In this document: positions 7,871 to 15,447 of the stretch, piece by piece
Position numbering within the stretch: position 1 is the stretch's first letter
How the letters are laid out: each line of letters opens with the position of its first letter
Assembly (NCBI GenBank): GCA_902800925.1
Contig: CADCGD010000031.1
Coordinates: 1-33,752, forward strand
Length of the DNA: 33,752 bases
Direction of reading: 5' to 3'
From: an uncultured Bacteroidales bacterium
GTDB lineage: Bacteria; Bacteroidota; Bacteroidia; Bacteroidales; Bacteroidaceae
Notes under the pieces: generated by a model
Told to the model about the DNA's origin: nothing
What the model saw: the letters and a program-made list of their open reading frames with translations, nothing else
The model's database searches: none
Made by a program: the position numbers and the translations under genes

Positions 7871-8527
7871 TTATCTGCCAATAATCACACTACCCTTCAC
7901 CTGATTGTCGGCACCATACCAGATGCCCTGTACCAGATGACCATCAGCCCATTCGCCAATCACGTAGTCGCCAGCCTCAGCTACACGACCTTTAGGATCC
8001 TTACTATCTATGACATGAGACGCCTTGAATATCATACGACCATTCACAGCGTTAGGCCAGCTCCCCTTAAAGGTGGCATAACCAAGATCCTTGGAGCCTC
8101 CACCAGTAGGCGGTTGGGGCTTTTTTACATCTTCCTTCTTAGCTTCTTCCTCAGCCTGCTGTTTAGCAGCTTCAGCAGCAGCCAGCTGTGCAGCCTTGAT
8201 GCTGTCGCTGTCAACCTTTTCTACGATGGTGGTATCTGGTCCCAAGCCTTGTGGTGGTGTAGTGGTACCTTCATCTCCACCACTTAGTGCGAAAATGCCA
8301 CCACCAATGCCTAATACCACCACAACACCTGCAACGATGGCAATGAGTTTCTTATTACCACCTTGATTGGGAGGGGGACACTCACGAAGTGGTTTACCGC
8401 ATTCTGGACATACCAAATCCTTACGCATTGGAATTTGGTGGACTTTCTTTGCTTTACATTCCGGACACTCGTCGTTGAGACAAATGCCATATTTGAATCG
8501 TTCTGCTGAACGTGATGATGTTGACAT
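7871..8527 (-). CDS. Zinc-ribbon / TM / MORN-like membrane protein
   Basis: A 218-residue protein. Residues 21-24 (CPEC) and 40-43 (CPEC) form a zinc ribbon. Residues 61-81 are a single membrane span (LIAIVAGVVVVLGIGGGIFAL, 21 residues given as LIAIVAGVVVVL + GIGGGIFAL). Residues 95-145 are an Ala/Glu/Lys-rich linker that probably forms a helix or coiled coil. Residues about 163-218 are a small beta domain ('GRMIFKAS', 'GDYVIGEWADGHLVQGIWYG', 'VKGSVIIG') resembling MORN-type repeats. The layout predicts a cytoplasmic ribbon and an extracytoplasmic MORN-like tip, which could link the tubulin-like protein encoded upstream to the secreted proteins encoded downstream. That role is inference. It lies 40 nt after the tubulin-like gene. 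Confidence 0.8.
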   Translation of the reverse strand: MSTSSRSAERFKYGICLNDECPECKAKKVHQIPMRKDLVCPECGKPLRECPPPNQGGNKKLIAIVAGVVVVLGIGGGIFALSGGDEGTTTPPQGLGPDTTIVEKVDSDSIKAAQLAAAEAAKQQAEEEAKKEDVKKPQPPTGGGSKDLGYATFKGSWPNAVNGRMIFKASHVIDSKDPKGRVAEAGDYVIGEWADGHLVQGIWYGADNQVKGSVIIGR

Positions 8528-8567
8528 AATAATATATGATTTTAAATATTAATAATACAGATTCTGA

Positions 8568-11500
8568 TTATAATCCTGGCGTGGGAGGTACACTTGGCGT
8601 TGGAGGCACTCCAGGTGCAGGAGGCACTCCGGGTGTGGGAGGTACAGGAGGCGCAACAGGAGCAAAGAGTCCTTGAAGTTCAGGAACCTGTCCTGCTGGT
8701 GTCCATGCTGCCATGCCTTGCTGCCAGACCAGAGTCTCGGGTGTAAGTTGTTTGGTCGGAACAAACTGCTTCAACGTCTTATAGTCATAGGGACCATACT
8801 GTTGTCCGCCAACAAAGAGCATCATCTGTACTTGTGGCTCCACTGGCTGTGGGGTTGGAGGTATAGAGCCAGGAGGAGGCGGTGGCACTGTTCCAGGACC
8901 AACAGGGCTTGTAGGCTGCTGATAAACTGTCGCTTTCTCAGCCTTACGCTGACGGATAATTTCTTCTGCATTTTCAACCACAAACAATGAAGGCAATGCA
9001 GCACCATCTTCCTCGGTATGCAACAGAATGGCATTATTCCGATCAGTGTTCTTGTTTCCTGTATTCAAGAAGTTTTCATATTTCTCCCTATATGTAGCCA
9101 ACCACTCTGCACAACGCATTGGATAACAATAGCTTATCGTCACTATGCTCAGTTCGTTTTCGCGTGGACTCGTCATATCGAATGATAACGTAGTGATAGC
9201 TGTGCCTTGCTCAAAAGATGCTTTGAATGCTTTTTCCAGTTTCTCTGCAAATGTCTTCTGGCTGTCTGTCTTTGGCTTAGGAATAGAGACAAGAATGGCC
9301 TTCTTGTTAATACTTGCAGGATTTGAAGGAGAACGGTCGCCTTCGTTATTGCGGACATGTAATTGAATCTGGTCGTTGTTAAGCTTCAAATAGACTCCAC
9401 TTTGCTGTACAATCTTAAAGGCAAAGCTACGTATATCTTCTTCTGTCTGAAGTTTCTGTTGCAATTGGGTAATAATGTTCATTCCCAGCACCTTCTTGTC
9501 GCTTTCGGCCTTTTCATTATGCTTTGCACGGACAATTTCACTAAGCTTGATATCGAAAGCATCCCGAATATTATCAATGCTGACATCAGTAGCCAGACGA
9601 CCGAAGTTTGTAAACGGAGCTTGTGGTAAGATTGCCTGACGCAGTTGGGTGGCTATGGCTGGCATCTCAGTCTTGTCCAGTTTCAGCTCCACTTCAAACT
9701 CCTTCATGGTTTCCTCTTCACTGACCTCAACAATAGCGCCACGCATATCCTCAATACCCTTATTGATTTTCTGTTGGGCACTGATAAGTGCTTCAGTTTC
9801 TTTAATGGCTTTGTTAATTACCTCTGCAAAAGCACCAATGTCGCTATCCATGTTTTGGACAGCATTGAGGGTCTTCAGCGCCAAAGACTTGGCAAACTGG
9901 AGTGCTACGCTATAAGTGCGTGCTGAATACAAATCTGCCAAGTCGTTTTGATGACGGGCATAGATACGGTCACCTTTGTTGGCAAGTCGCTGTATGAGGT
10001 TGAGGTCACTCCATTCGGCAACGTTAGCTTTACAGTCATCACTGATGGTAATAACATCCTCCTCGTTTTTCTGAATTTCATCTTCAATATGCTGACGGAT
10101 GTCCGTTACCTTTTCTATCAGTAGTTTGGATACCTTTTGTAATTCTACAATACTTACATCACCTGATTTCCACAATTCAAACAGCTCATGCTCTATATTA
10201 CGGCGAATCTCCGCTGCCATATCAGGTATTGACTTGTTCTTACCTGCATAGTAAGCCTCGACACCGACACCACGGAACTGCTTGGCAAAGAACTCTTCGC
10301 CGAGCAAAGAATCCAATTCATTCAGTGGACAGTCTGCCTTCTTGACAGTTTGATCATTTGCATAGCCTAACGACTTATCGTGCCAGTACTCATCAATATC
10401 CTGCTGATCTTTATCCGAAGCAAGTATTTTCTTGTTGAGTGTCAGATGATCATCGTCAAGCATCCATTTCTGGATATTCTTATCATTGAAATATTTCTCA
10501 CGATAGTCTTTGTTGGCTTCCTCGTCAACAAATCCCATCTCCTCACGCCAGTTATTATATTTGAACTGCATCAGTATACTCTCACCTGTAGTGTAAGTAA
10601 TATGTTTGAGAACACGCAGTTCTGGATACATGACACGTTTTATACCGAATGAATTCACCTTCTTAGTACGTGCTATCTGTTGTTCCTCGTTAATATTCAA
10701 GTCATCACAAAGTTCATCGTATTCAACCTCGAAATTATTCATATTTTCAAAGTTATATCCACGAATAATATCTTCACATGACTTGTTCTGACTATTAATA
10801 AGAAATACGCGTGCAAAAATATAGTCGCTGACAACTTTGGGCAATTCATTCAAAGAATCTAGGCGAAGACCATTGTCGTTTACATTACTATATAAAGTTA
10901 TTCCGTTAGCTACGCCATGCACTCTTGCTGACCAATAATTGATTGGGTCTCCAGAGCCTGTAATATCATGCGGAATATATCGTCCTGCCTGTAATGCATT
11001 AAGTTCATTAATTGCAGCATAGCCGTTTTGATAATAGCGTCCCTGATCCATATTAGCCTTGGGAAGATGCATCTCAGGAATCATAGCATATACGCTGATG
11101 ACAGCATCTGGATAGTACTTACGGCACTGGACAATGGCATCGATAATACTACCTGAGCCAGTTCCACCAGCCAGTCCTGCAAAAATATGAATATAGAGTT
11201 CTGACTCATTGCCTGAGATATGGGCACAGCGGGCAAAAGCATTCTGAAGGGCATTAACAAAGGCTACCGCGTTACTTGCAAACAAAAGTCGGCCAGCACG
11301 ACGCATCTGTCCTGCCGCTTCACCAAGGTTTCCTATAGCTGACTTTACTGCCTGAGCATTCTTCACGATGCCTTTGACAGACGGGAAACTGTCAATATGA
11401 TCCAGAATATAGCTTACATCATTACCTTTGATGAATAAAAACTCTTCGTTAGTAAAGGAAGCATCCTGCCCCATTACACGAAAGTCGGCTCGTCCCTTGC

Positions 11501-11684
11501 CGTCTTTAGGCATCATTTCTTTCGAAGAGTCTACATAAAGTAGTTGGACTGACTGCTTCTCACGCTCCTTTGAGTCAGGGAACTCCTCAAACATACGCAT
11601 CTTGAAGGCACGCAGTATTTTACCTCCAGTACCACCCAATCCAATCAGGATATGGTTAGTGTTACAATAAGTGTTTGATGACAT
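8568..11684 (-). CDS. Tubulin/FtsZ-like GTPase with C-terminal GYF_2 domain
   Basis: A 1038-residue cytoplasmic protein. Residues 11-21 ('HILIGLGGTGG') are a Rossmann-type nucleotide-binding start. Residues 173-178 (GGTGSG, in 'FAGLAGGTGSGS') match the tubulin/FtsZ signature loop. 'NGYAAINEL' near 220-228 is placed like the guanine-contacting helix of the family. This fits the bacterial tubulin-like (Tubulin_2) group, which is distinct from cell-division FtsZ. Residues about 350-880 are a long helical region unlike FtsZ. Residues 920-945 are proline-rich (VPPPPPGSIPP). Residues about 954-1007 are a GYF_2 domain ('YGPYDYKTLKQF', 'LVWQQGMAAWTPAG'). The protein ends in a PPTPGV-type repeat tail. 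GYF domains bind proline-rich peptides, so self-contact or subunit contact is possible. It is the second gene of the operon, 31 nt after the membrane protein. GTP binding and polymerisation are inferred, not shown. Confidence 0.85.
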   Translation of the reverse strand: MSSNTYCNTNHILIGLGGTGGKILRAFKMRMFEEFPDSKEREKQSVQLLYVDSSKEMMPKDGKGRADFRVMGQDASFTNEEFLFIKGNDVSYILDHIDSFPSVKGIVKNAQAVKSAIGNLGEAAGQMRRAGRLLFASNAVAFVNALQNAFARCAHISGNESELYIHIFAGLAGGTGSGSIIDAIVQCRKYYPDAVISVYAMIPEMHLPKANMDQGRYYQNGYAAINELNALQAGRYIPHDITGSGDPINYWSARVHGVANGITLYSNVNDNGLRLDSLNELPKVVSDYIFARVFLINSQNKSCEDIIRGYNFENMNNFEVEYDELCDDLNINEEQQIARTKKVNSFGIKRVMYPELRVLKHITYTTGESILMQFKYNNWREEMGFVDEEANKDYREKYFNDKNIQKWMLDDDHLTLNKKILASDKDQQDIDEYWHDKSLGYANDQTVKKADCPLNELDSLLGEEFFAKQFRGVGVEAYYAGKNKSIPDMAAEIRRNIEHELFELWKSGDVSIVELQKVSKLLIEKVTDIRQHIEDEIQKNEEDVITISDDCKANVAEWSDLNLIQRLANKGDRIYARHQNDLADLYSARTYSVALQFAKSLALKTLNAVQNMDSDIGAFAEVINKAIKETEALISAQQKINKGIEDMRGAIVEVSEEETMKEFEVELKLDKTEMPAIATQLRQAILPQAPFTNFGRLATDVSIDNIRDAFDIKLSEIVRAKHNEKAESDKKVLGMNIITQLQQKLQTEEDIRSFAFKIVQQSGVYLKLNNDQIQLHVRNNEGDRSPSNPASINKKAILVSIPKPKTDSQKTFAEKLEKAFKASFEQGTAITTLSFDMTSPRENELSIVTISYCYPMRCAEWLATYREKYENFLNTGNKNTDRNNAILLHTEEDGAALPSLFVVENAEEIIRQRKAEKATVYQQPTSPVGPGTVPPPPPGSIPPTPQPVEPQVQMMLFVGGQQYGPYDYKTLKQFVPTKQLTPETLVWQQGMAAWTPAGQVPELQGLFAPVAPPVPPTPGVPPAPGVPPTPSVPPTPGL

Positions 11685-11715
11685 AATAATTATTGTTTTA
11701 AGTTATATATTATAT

Positions 11716-12318
11716 TTATCTTCTTCTATGCACTCTCTGATGGCTGCCTGTACGGGCACGTCGTCCTTCATGACGGGAGGATGATAGTGCACTCCGACTA
11801 GTCCTTAAATTTGCGTTAGGCTTATCGAAGAGCATAACCACTATAACCCCGACAAAGATAATTCCCAAAGTCCACCCAATGCGATGCCATATATATGAAT
11901 CAAGATACTCGATAATTGTTGAGTGCATTGAGGCTGCCAAATCAGAGATATTATGACCAGAGAAATCAGCAACACCTAAAAAGGTCCCAATAATGGGGTA
12001 CTCATGCGTTACGGCATCAAAAATGCGCTGGCTATCTTGTGCCCCCACAGTTCCATAACGATTTTCAAGTAATTGATGAAGATATATCTCAGCAGAGTCT
12101 GCCGCCTCCTTAGCCTGAAAAGCACCAATCATCAGTGACAACTGTATTACTAGCAAGATACCCATAACTACTCCTGTAATATAAAAAATGGATAGTGAGG
12201 TGATTGTTTTGCTTAATGCCTTGATTACTGCATATAGAAGAGCCATTATTGCGGCAGTAATAATAATGCCGTAAAAGACACTTGAGAGTGCAGTCGAAAA
12301 TAGCGAAAAGAACACCAT
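11716..12318 (-). CDS. Small multi-pass membrane protein
   Basis: A 200-residue protein with an N-terminal hydrophobic pair (about 10-35 and 42-66), an extramembrane helical domain (68-145, 'EAADSAEIYLHQLLENRYG') and a third span (148-164, 'GWTLGIIFVGVIVVMLF'). The tail from about residue 170 is Arg/Ser/His-rich (RHEGRRARTG... HRRR). Another frame over the tail also stays open and reads more like ordinary protein (VMKDDVPVQAAIRECIEED), so a frameshift near codon 170 is possible. It is the first gene of the tubulin-like operon and the likely membrane anchor or channel-like component. No known family was recognised. Confidence 0.75.
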   Translation of the reverse strand: MVFFSLFSTALSSVFYGIIITAAIMALLYAVIKALSKTITSLSIFYITGVVMGILLVIQLSLMIGAFQAKEAADSAEIYLHQLLENRYGTVGAQDSQRIFDAVTHEYPIIGTFLGVADFSGHNISDLAASMHSTIIEYLDSYIWHRIGWTLGIIFVGVIVVMLFDKPNANLRTSRSALSSSRHEGRRARTGSHQRVHRRR

Positions 12319-12533
12319 TCTCTTATATTTAATTCATAGCCTCCTGCTCCCTAATTTGGCTAGTTAGTAATTATTGGTCTCGCCTTATGAAATGCGGAAG
12401 ACGTGGGAGTTCTCACTTCTCGCTTATCTCGTGTGTTAACTCTCGCATCACACACAAAAGATAACGTTCGTAAACGTCCTATTTCAACATGTCATGCTCC
12501 TCTCGCCCTTGCGGACAATCTGAGTCTCAAGTG

Positions 12534-12541
12534 CAAAGATA
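12534..12541 (-). promoter_or_regulatory. -7 box for the tubulin-like operon
   Basis: CAAAGATA on plus reads TATCTTTG on minus, an exact TAnnTTTG Bacteroidetes -7 box. I see no good TTTG -33 partner at 17-23 nt, so the call is moderate. Transcription would begin near 12525, giving a leader of about 200 nt. Confidence 0.45.
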
Positions 12542-12644
12542 AACATTTTTTCTTAAATGACATACATTGTGTGCTGTTTTTTTGAAAAAACTACGCAAAA
12601 AACTCAATACATGCACATTTCCTTTCTATTTTTGTCTAATCATA

Positions 12645-12674
12645 TTGGGGTTTCAAGTATTTTCATTACCTTTG
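12645..12674 (+). promoter_or_regulatory. Promoter for the clostripain-family gene
   Basis: TACCTTTG at 12667-12674 is an exact TAnnTTTG -7 box, with TTG at 12645-12647 as the -33 element (19-nt spacer). The start codon is about 40 nt downstream. Confidence 0.6.
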
Positions 12675-12714
12675 CACCAAAATAGTAGCACGAGCAATAG
12701 AAAGTCATTGTACA

Positions 12715-14190
12715 ATGAGAAATAATCTGTTAAGAATGGCCCCCGTAGCCACCCTCGTTTGCAGCATGGCGCTGCTGATGTCATGCAGTGATAACGATGA
12801 TGCACCCGACCATGAGGGTTCGGCGGTAGCGGAATGTACCGTCATTTTCTACGGCAATGGGGGCGGAAACCTTGATGCCGACATGCACGAGAACCTCCGC
12901 CAGTTATACAAAGGACTACGTGACCATAGTGAGATGGAGGCAGTAGTATTCATCAAAAACTCTGCCGATTCTGACGCCAAGATGATGAAAAAATTTGAGG
13001 CGCAAGGCTTTGACTTCCGTCCTGCCACCACATACAGATTCGTTGTTGACAGAACCCTGGCCGACAATACTCAGTTGCAGTTCACAAAAGAAAACATCTA
13101 TGGTGGTGAAGGTGGCAATATCGACATCAGCATAGCTGATACGCTGGCACACTACATCAGCTATGCGGCCAAAGTACGTCCGGCACACCACTATGTGCTC
13201 ATCATGAGTGACCATGGAGGCGGCTATGTCCCACAGGACGATCGTCCTAAGACTCTGGAACCAACCCGTGGCATCCTCTACGATGACGGCCACGATGGCC
13301 AGTGTCTCTCTGTCCGCGCCATACGAACTGCTATAGAGCGCTCGGGGGTGTCCCTCGATGCTGTGTATCTCGATGCTTGTCTGATGAACTGCGTCGAGAC
13401 ACTTTACGAGTTGCATGAGGTGACACCATACATTGTCAGTGCGACATACTATACCCCAGATGTGGGTGGAGAATATACCTGTCTAGTCAACCGCCTGGCC
13501 ACCAGTACGGACTATGGACAGGCACTGGCAGGCTATTGCGACGACGTAGCCAACTACTGGCTGCGCAGCGAAGAGGCAGGCATTAACCCTGACGACTACG
13601 ATGCGAGTGACATCAATGCCATCGGCAGTGCACAGTTGCGCACAGCAGCTCCAGTTCTCAAGGCATTCATCGACCAGCTGACACAAGACTATGGCAATAC
13701 GCAGCTGGCACAGGAAATAGATGCCGTAACCGCCAGAGCCATTGCCAACGAGAAAGAATCTCCGCTCTTCGACCTTTATGCTTATTTTGACGATTTGGCG
13801 AAGAGTGTTTCTTCGACAGCGCTGGCAGATGCCGCCCGCAAGGCGAAAGACGCCATGATGAAGTGTAAGCTGAATGCACGCGGTACGAAGACCACTGAAG
13901 AACGTGGTCTGCCATCCTTTAATTTCCTGCTTGGTGCCAATAGCTCGTGGGAAAGACTGATGCTCGACGATAACACCAAACGCTTGTTATATACCACAAC
14001 ATACCATTGGGACGGAACAAAGCTGACCACCTATTATGGGGCCAACGGCAATGTTGCGGGTCAGGATGAGGGCAGATGGGGCAGCACAGGTGACGAGACC
14101 TATGCGCAGATGCGCTTCGAACAGCTTACAGGCTGGAGTCGCTGGCTCAAGATGAACAAGCAGAAACCATTGTCGCAATATCCTAAATAG
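12715..14190 (+). CDS. Clostripain-family (C11) cysteine peptidase lipoprotein
   Basis: A 491-residue protein with a lipoprotein signal (LLMSC, Cys24), so probably anchored in the outer membrane. The caspase-like fold of the C11 family is shown by an initial strand 'VIFYGNGGGNLDADM' (43-57), the catalytic His in 'LIMSDHGGG' (His167) and the catalytic Cys in 'VYLDACLMN' (Cys222). Related enzymes in Bacteroides cut after basic residues and can activate other secreted proteins; the substrate here is unknown. The length fits the shorter lipoprotein clostripains. It is followed after 40 nt by a small lipoprotein gene, probably in one transcript, and preceded by a good Bacteroidetes promoter. Confidence 0.88.
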   Translation: MRNNLLRMAPVATLVCSMALLMSCSDNDDAPDHEGSAVAECTVIFYGNGGGNLDADMHENLRQLYKGLRDHSEMEAVVFIKNSADSDAKMMKKFEAQGFDFRPATTYRFVVDRTLADNTQLQFTKENIYGGEGGNIDISIADTLAHYISYAAKVRPAHHYVLIMSDHGGGYVPQDDRPKTLEPTRGILYDDGHDGQCLSVRAIRTAIERSGVSLDAVYLDACLMNCVETLYELHEVTPYIVSATYYTPDVGGEYTCLVNRLATSTDYGQALAGYCDDVANYWLRSEEAGINPDDYDASDINAIGSAQLRTAAPVLKAFIDQLTQDYGNTQLAQEIDAVTARAIANEKESPLFDLYAYFDDLAKSVSSTALADAARKAKDAMMKCKLNARGTKTTEERGLPSFNFLLGANSSWERLMLDDNTKRLLYTTTYHWDGTKLTTYYGANGNVAGQDEGRWGSTGDETYAQMRFEQLTGWSRWLKMNKQKPLSQYPK

Positions 14191-14230
14191 CACTATCAAA
14201 CAGCCATAAATTGGCATAACAAGAAAGATA

Positions 14231-14620
14231 ATGAAGAAGACAATCATCATGATACTGGCGGGCATATTGTTCGGAGCGTGCCAGGAGTCGCTGGAGGATC
14301 GTTGCCAGCGTGAGGCTAAGGAGTTTACGGAGAAAAGTTGTCCACGCCATATAGACACGGAGATAGTGCTGGACAGCATGACGTTCGACAAGGACAGTCA
14401 TACCATTGGCTACTGCTATACCCTACAGGGGTCGCTAGACAATCCGCAGAGGGTGGACAAAGATAGGTTTAGTGAAGCGCTGCTTTTGGAAGTGAAGAAC
14501 TCGACGAATATCAAGCTCTACAAGGATGCTGGCTACTCGTTCCGCTACACGTACTATTCAGAAAAGAATAGCGGAACGAAGCTCTTTGAAGCTACGTTCC
14601 GCGAAAAAGATTATCGGTAA
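14231..14620 (+). CDS. Small lipoprotein of unknown function
   Basis: A 129-residue protein with a lipobox (ILFGAC, Cys17) and a mature domain of about 110 residues ('HIDTEIVLDSMTFDKDSHTIGYCYTL', i.e. HIDTEIVLDSMTF then DKDSHTIGYCYTL). No known family was recognised; the strand-turn-strand pattern is typical of small secreted Bacteroidetes proteins. The gene lies 40 nt after the clostripain-like gene and could encode a partner or inhibitor of it, which is inference only. Near the 3' end an 11-bp inverted repeat (TCGTTCCGCTA at 14538-14548 with TAGCGGAACGA at 14569-14579) lies within the coding sequence. Confidence 0.75.
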   Translation: MKKTIIMILAGILFGACQESLEDRCQREAKEFTEKSCPRHIDTEIVLDSMTFDKDSHTIGYCYTLQGSLDNPQRVDKDRFSEALLLEVKNSTNIKLYKDAGYSFRYTYYSEKNSGTKLFEATFREKDYR

Positions 14621-14645
14621 TTGTCGTTGACAGAATCAACGACAA
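14621..14645. terminator. Bidirectional hairpin between convergent genes
   Basis: A perfect 10-bp stem (TTGTCGTTGA at 14621-14630 with TCAACGACAA at 14636-14645) and a CAGAA loop. It starts right after the plus-strand lipoprotein stop and lies 6 nt before the minus-strand yebC stop, so it can serve both convergent transcripts. The U-tracts are poor. Confidence 0.65.
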
Positions 14646-14651
14646 CACTGA

Positions 14652-15389
14652 TTATTCCTCGATGCCCTCGGGCTTCATGTTGGTGTACACAGTCTGTACA
14701 TCGTCGAAGTCCTCGAGTTTCTCAATCATCTTATCGATGGTTTCACGCTCCTCGGGAGTAACGTCCTTGAGATCGTTAGGAATGCGGGTAAACTCAGCAC
14801 CGGTTACCTCGAAACCATTCTCCTCCAGGTGCTTCTGGATGGCACCGAATGAAGAAGGATCGCCATAGATGGTGATGCTGTTCTCCTCTTCGTCCTCATC
14901 GTACTCATCCTCTACTCCGTAGTCAATCAGGTCGAGAATCATCTCGTCCATATCCAGACCGTCTTTCTTCTTGAAGGTGAACACGCACTTGTGGTCGAAC
15001 AGGAACGACAGAGAACCCTGTGTACCCAGGTTACCATTGAACTTGTTAAAAACTGAGCGAACGTCACCAACGGTACGGGTGGTGTTGTCAGTCAGGGTGT
15101 CAACGAAGATGGCTACTCCGTGAGGGCCATATCCCTCGTAGGTTACTTCCTTGTAGTCGCTCTGGTCCTTACCCATTGCGTTCTTGATGGCACGCTCGAT
15201 GTTGTCCTTCGGCATGTTCTCGCGCTTGGCATTGGCAATGCAGGCGCGCAGTGCAGGGTTCATGTCGGGCTCTGGACCGCCAGCCTTCACAGCAATAGCG
15301 ATCTGCTTACCAATCTTGGTAAATGTCTTGGCCATGTGGCCCCATCTCTTCAATTTCGCAGCTTTGCGATATTCAAATGCTCTTCCCAT
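14652..15389 (-). CDS. yebC: YebC/PmpR-family protein
   Basis: A 245-residue protein of the YebC/TACO1 family, recognised from 'MGRAFEYRKAAKLKRWGHMAK', written here as MGRAFEYRKAAK and KRWGHMAKTFTKIG, then 'MPKDNIERAIKNAMGK', 'VTYEGYGPHGVAIFVD' and 'GNLGTQGSLSFLFD'. Family members are known as transcription regulators, and more recently as translation factors that relieve stalling at difficult motifs. The length is normal. It lies downstream of pheT across a 58-nt spacer almost entirely made of an 8-nt tandem repeat, and shares a terminator hairpin with the converging lipoprotein gene. No promoter of its own was seen, so co-transcription with pheT is likely. Confidence 0.93.
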   Translation of the reverse strand: MGRAFEYRKAAKLKRWGHMAKTFTKIGKQIAIAVKAGGPEPDMNPALRACIANAKRENMPKDNIERAIKNAMGKDQSDYKEVTYEGYGPHGVAIFVDTLTDNTTRTVGDVRSVFNKFNGNLGTQGSLSFLFDHKCVFTFKKKDGLDMDEMILDLIDYGVEDEYDEDEEENSITIYGDPSSFGAIQKHLEENGFEVTGAEFTRIPNDLKDVTPEERETIDKMIEKLEDFDDVQTVYTNMKPEGIEE

Positions 15390-15406
15390 TGTTTTATTAT
15401 TTTAAT

Positions 15407-15446
15407 TTTCGTTTTTTCGATGTTTCGATGTTTCGATATTTCGACC
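15407..15446. repeat. Tandem octamer array between yebC and pheT
   Basis: Five 8-nt units on plus: TTTCGTTT, TTTCGATG, TTTCGATG, TTTCGATA, TTTCGACC. The array fills most of the spacer and stops 1 nt before the pheT stop codon. A rotated version of the same octamer (TTATTTCG) fills the leuB-cimA junction at 20544-20591. Confidence 0.85.
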
Positions 15447-15447
15447 T

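Larger units (their letters stand above)
12319..12714. other. Divergent intergenic region (396 nt)
   Basis: It holds no credible gene. It separates the minus-strand tubulin operon from the plus-strand clostripain gene and contains a promoter candidate for each. The minus-strand leader would be about 200 nt long. It includes a degenerate heptamer stretch (12410-12430: TTCTCAC, TTCTCGC, TTATCTC) and a short AACGT-type inverted repeat near 12463-12476. Confidence 0.6.

Noticed and set aside
8568-11684. Plasmid-partition TubZ system
   Set aside because: No TubR-like regulator, centromere repeats or plasmid genes; the neighbours are exported proteins. The C-terminal GYF domain also does not fit.
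12403-12585. 60-codon frame in the divergent intergenic region
   Set aside because: No conserved-looking content, and it overlaps the promoter and leader of the tubulin operon.
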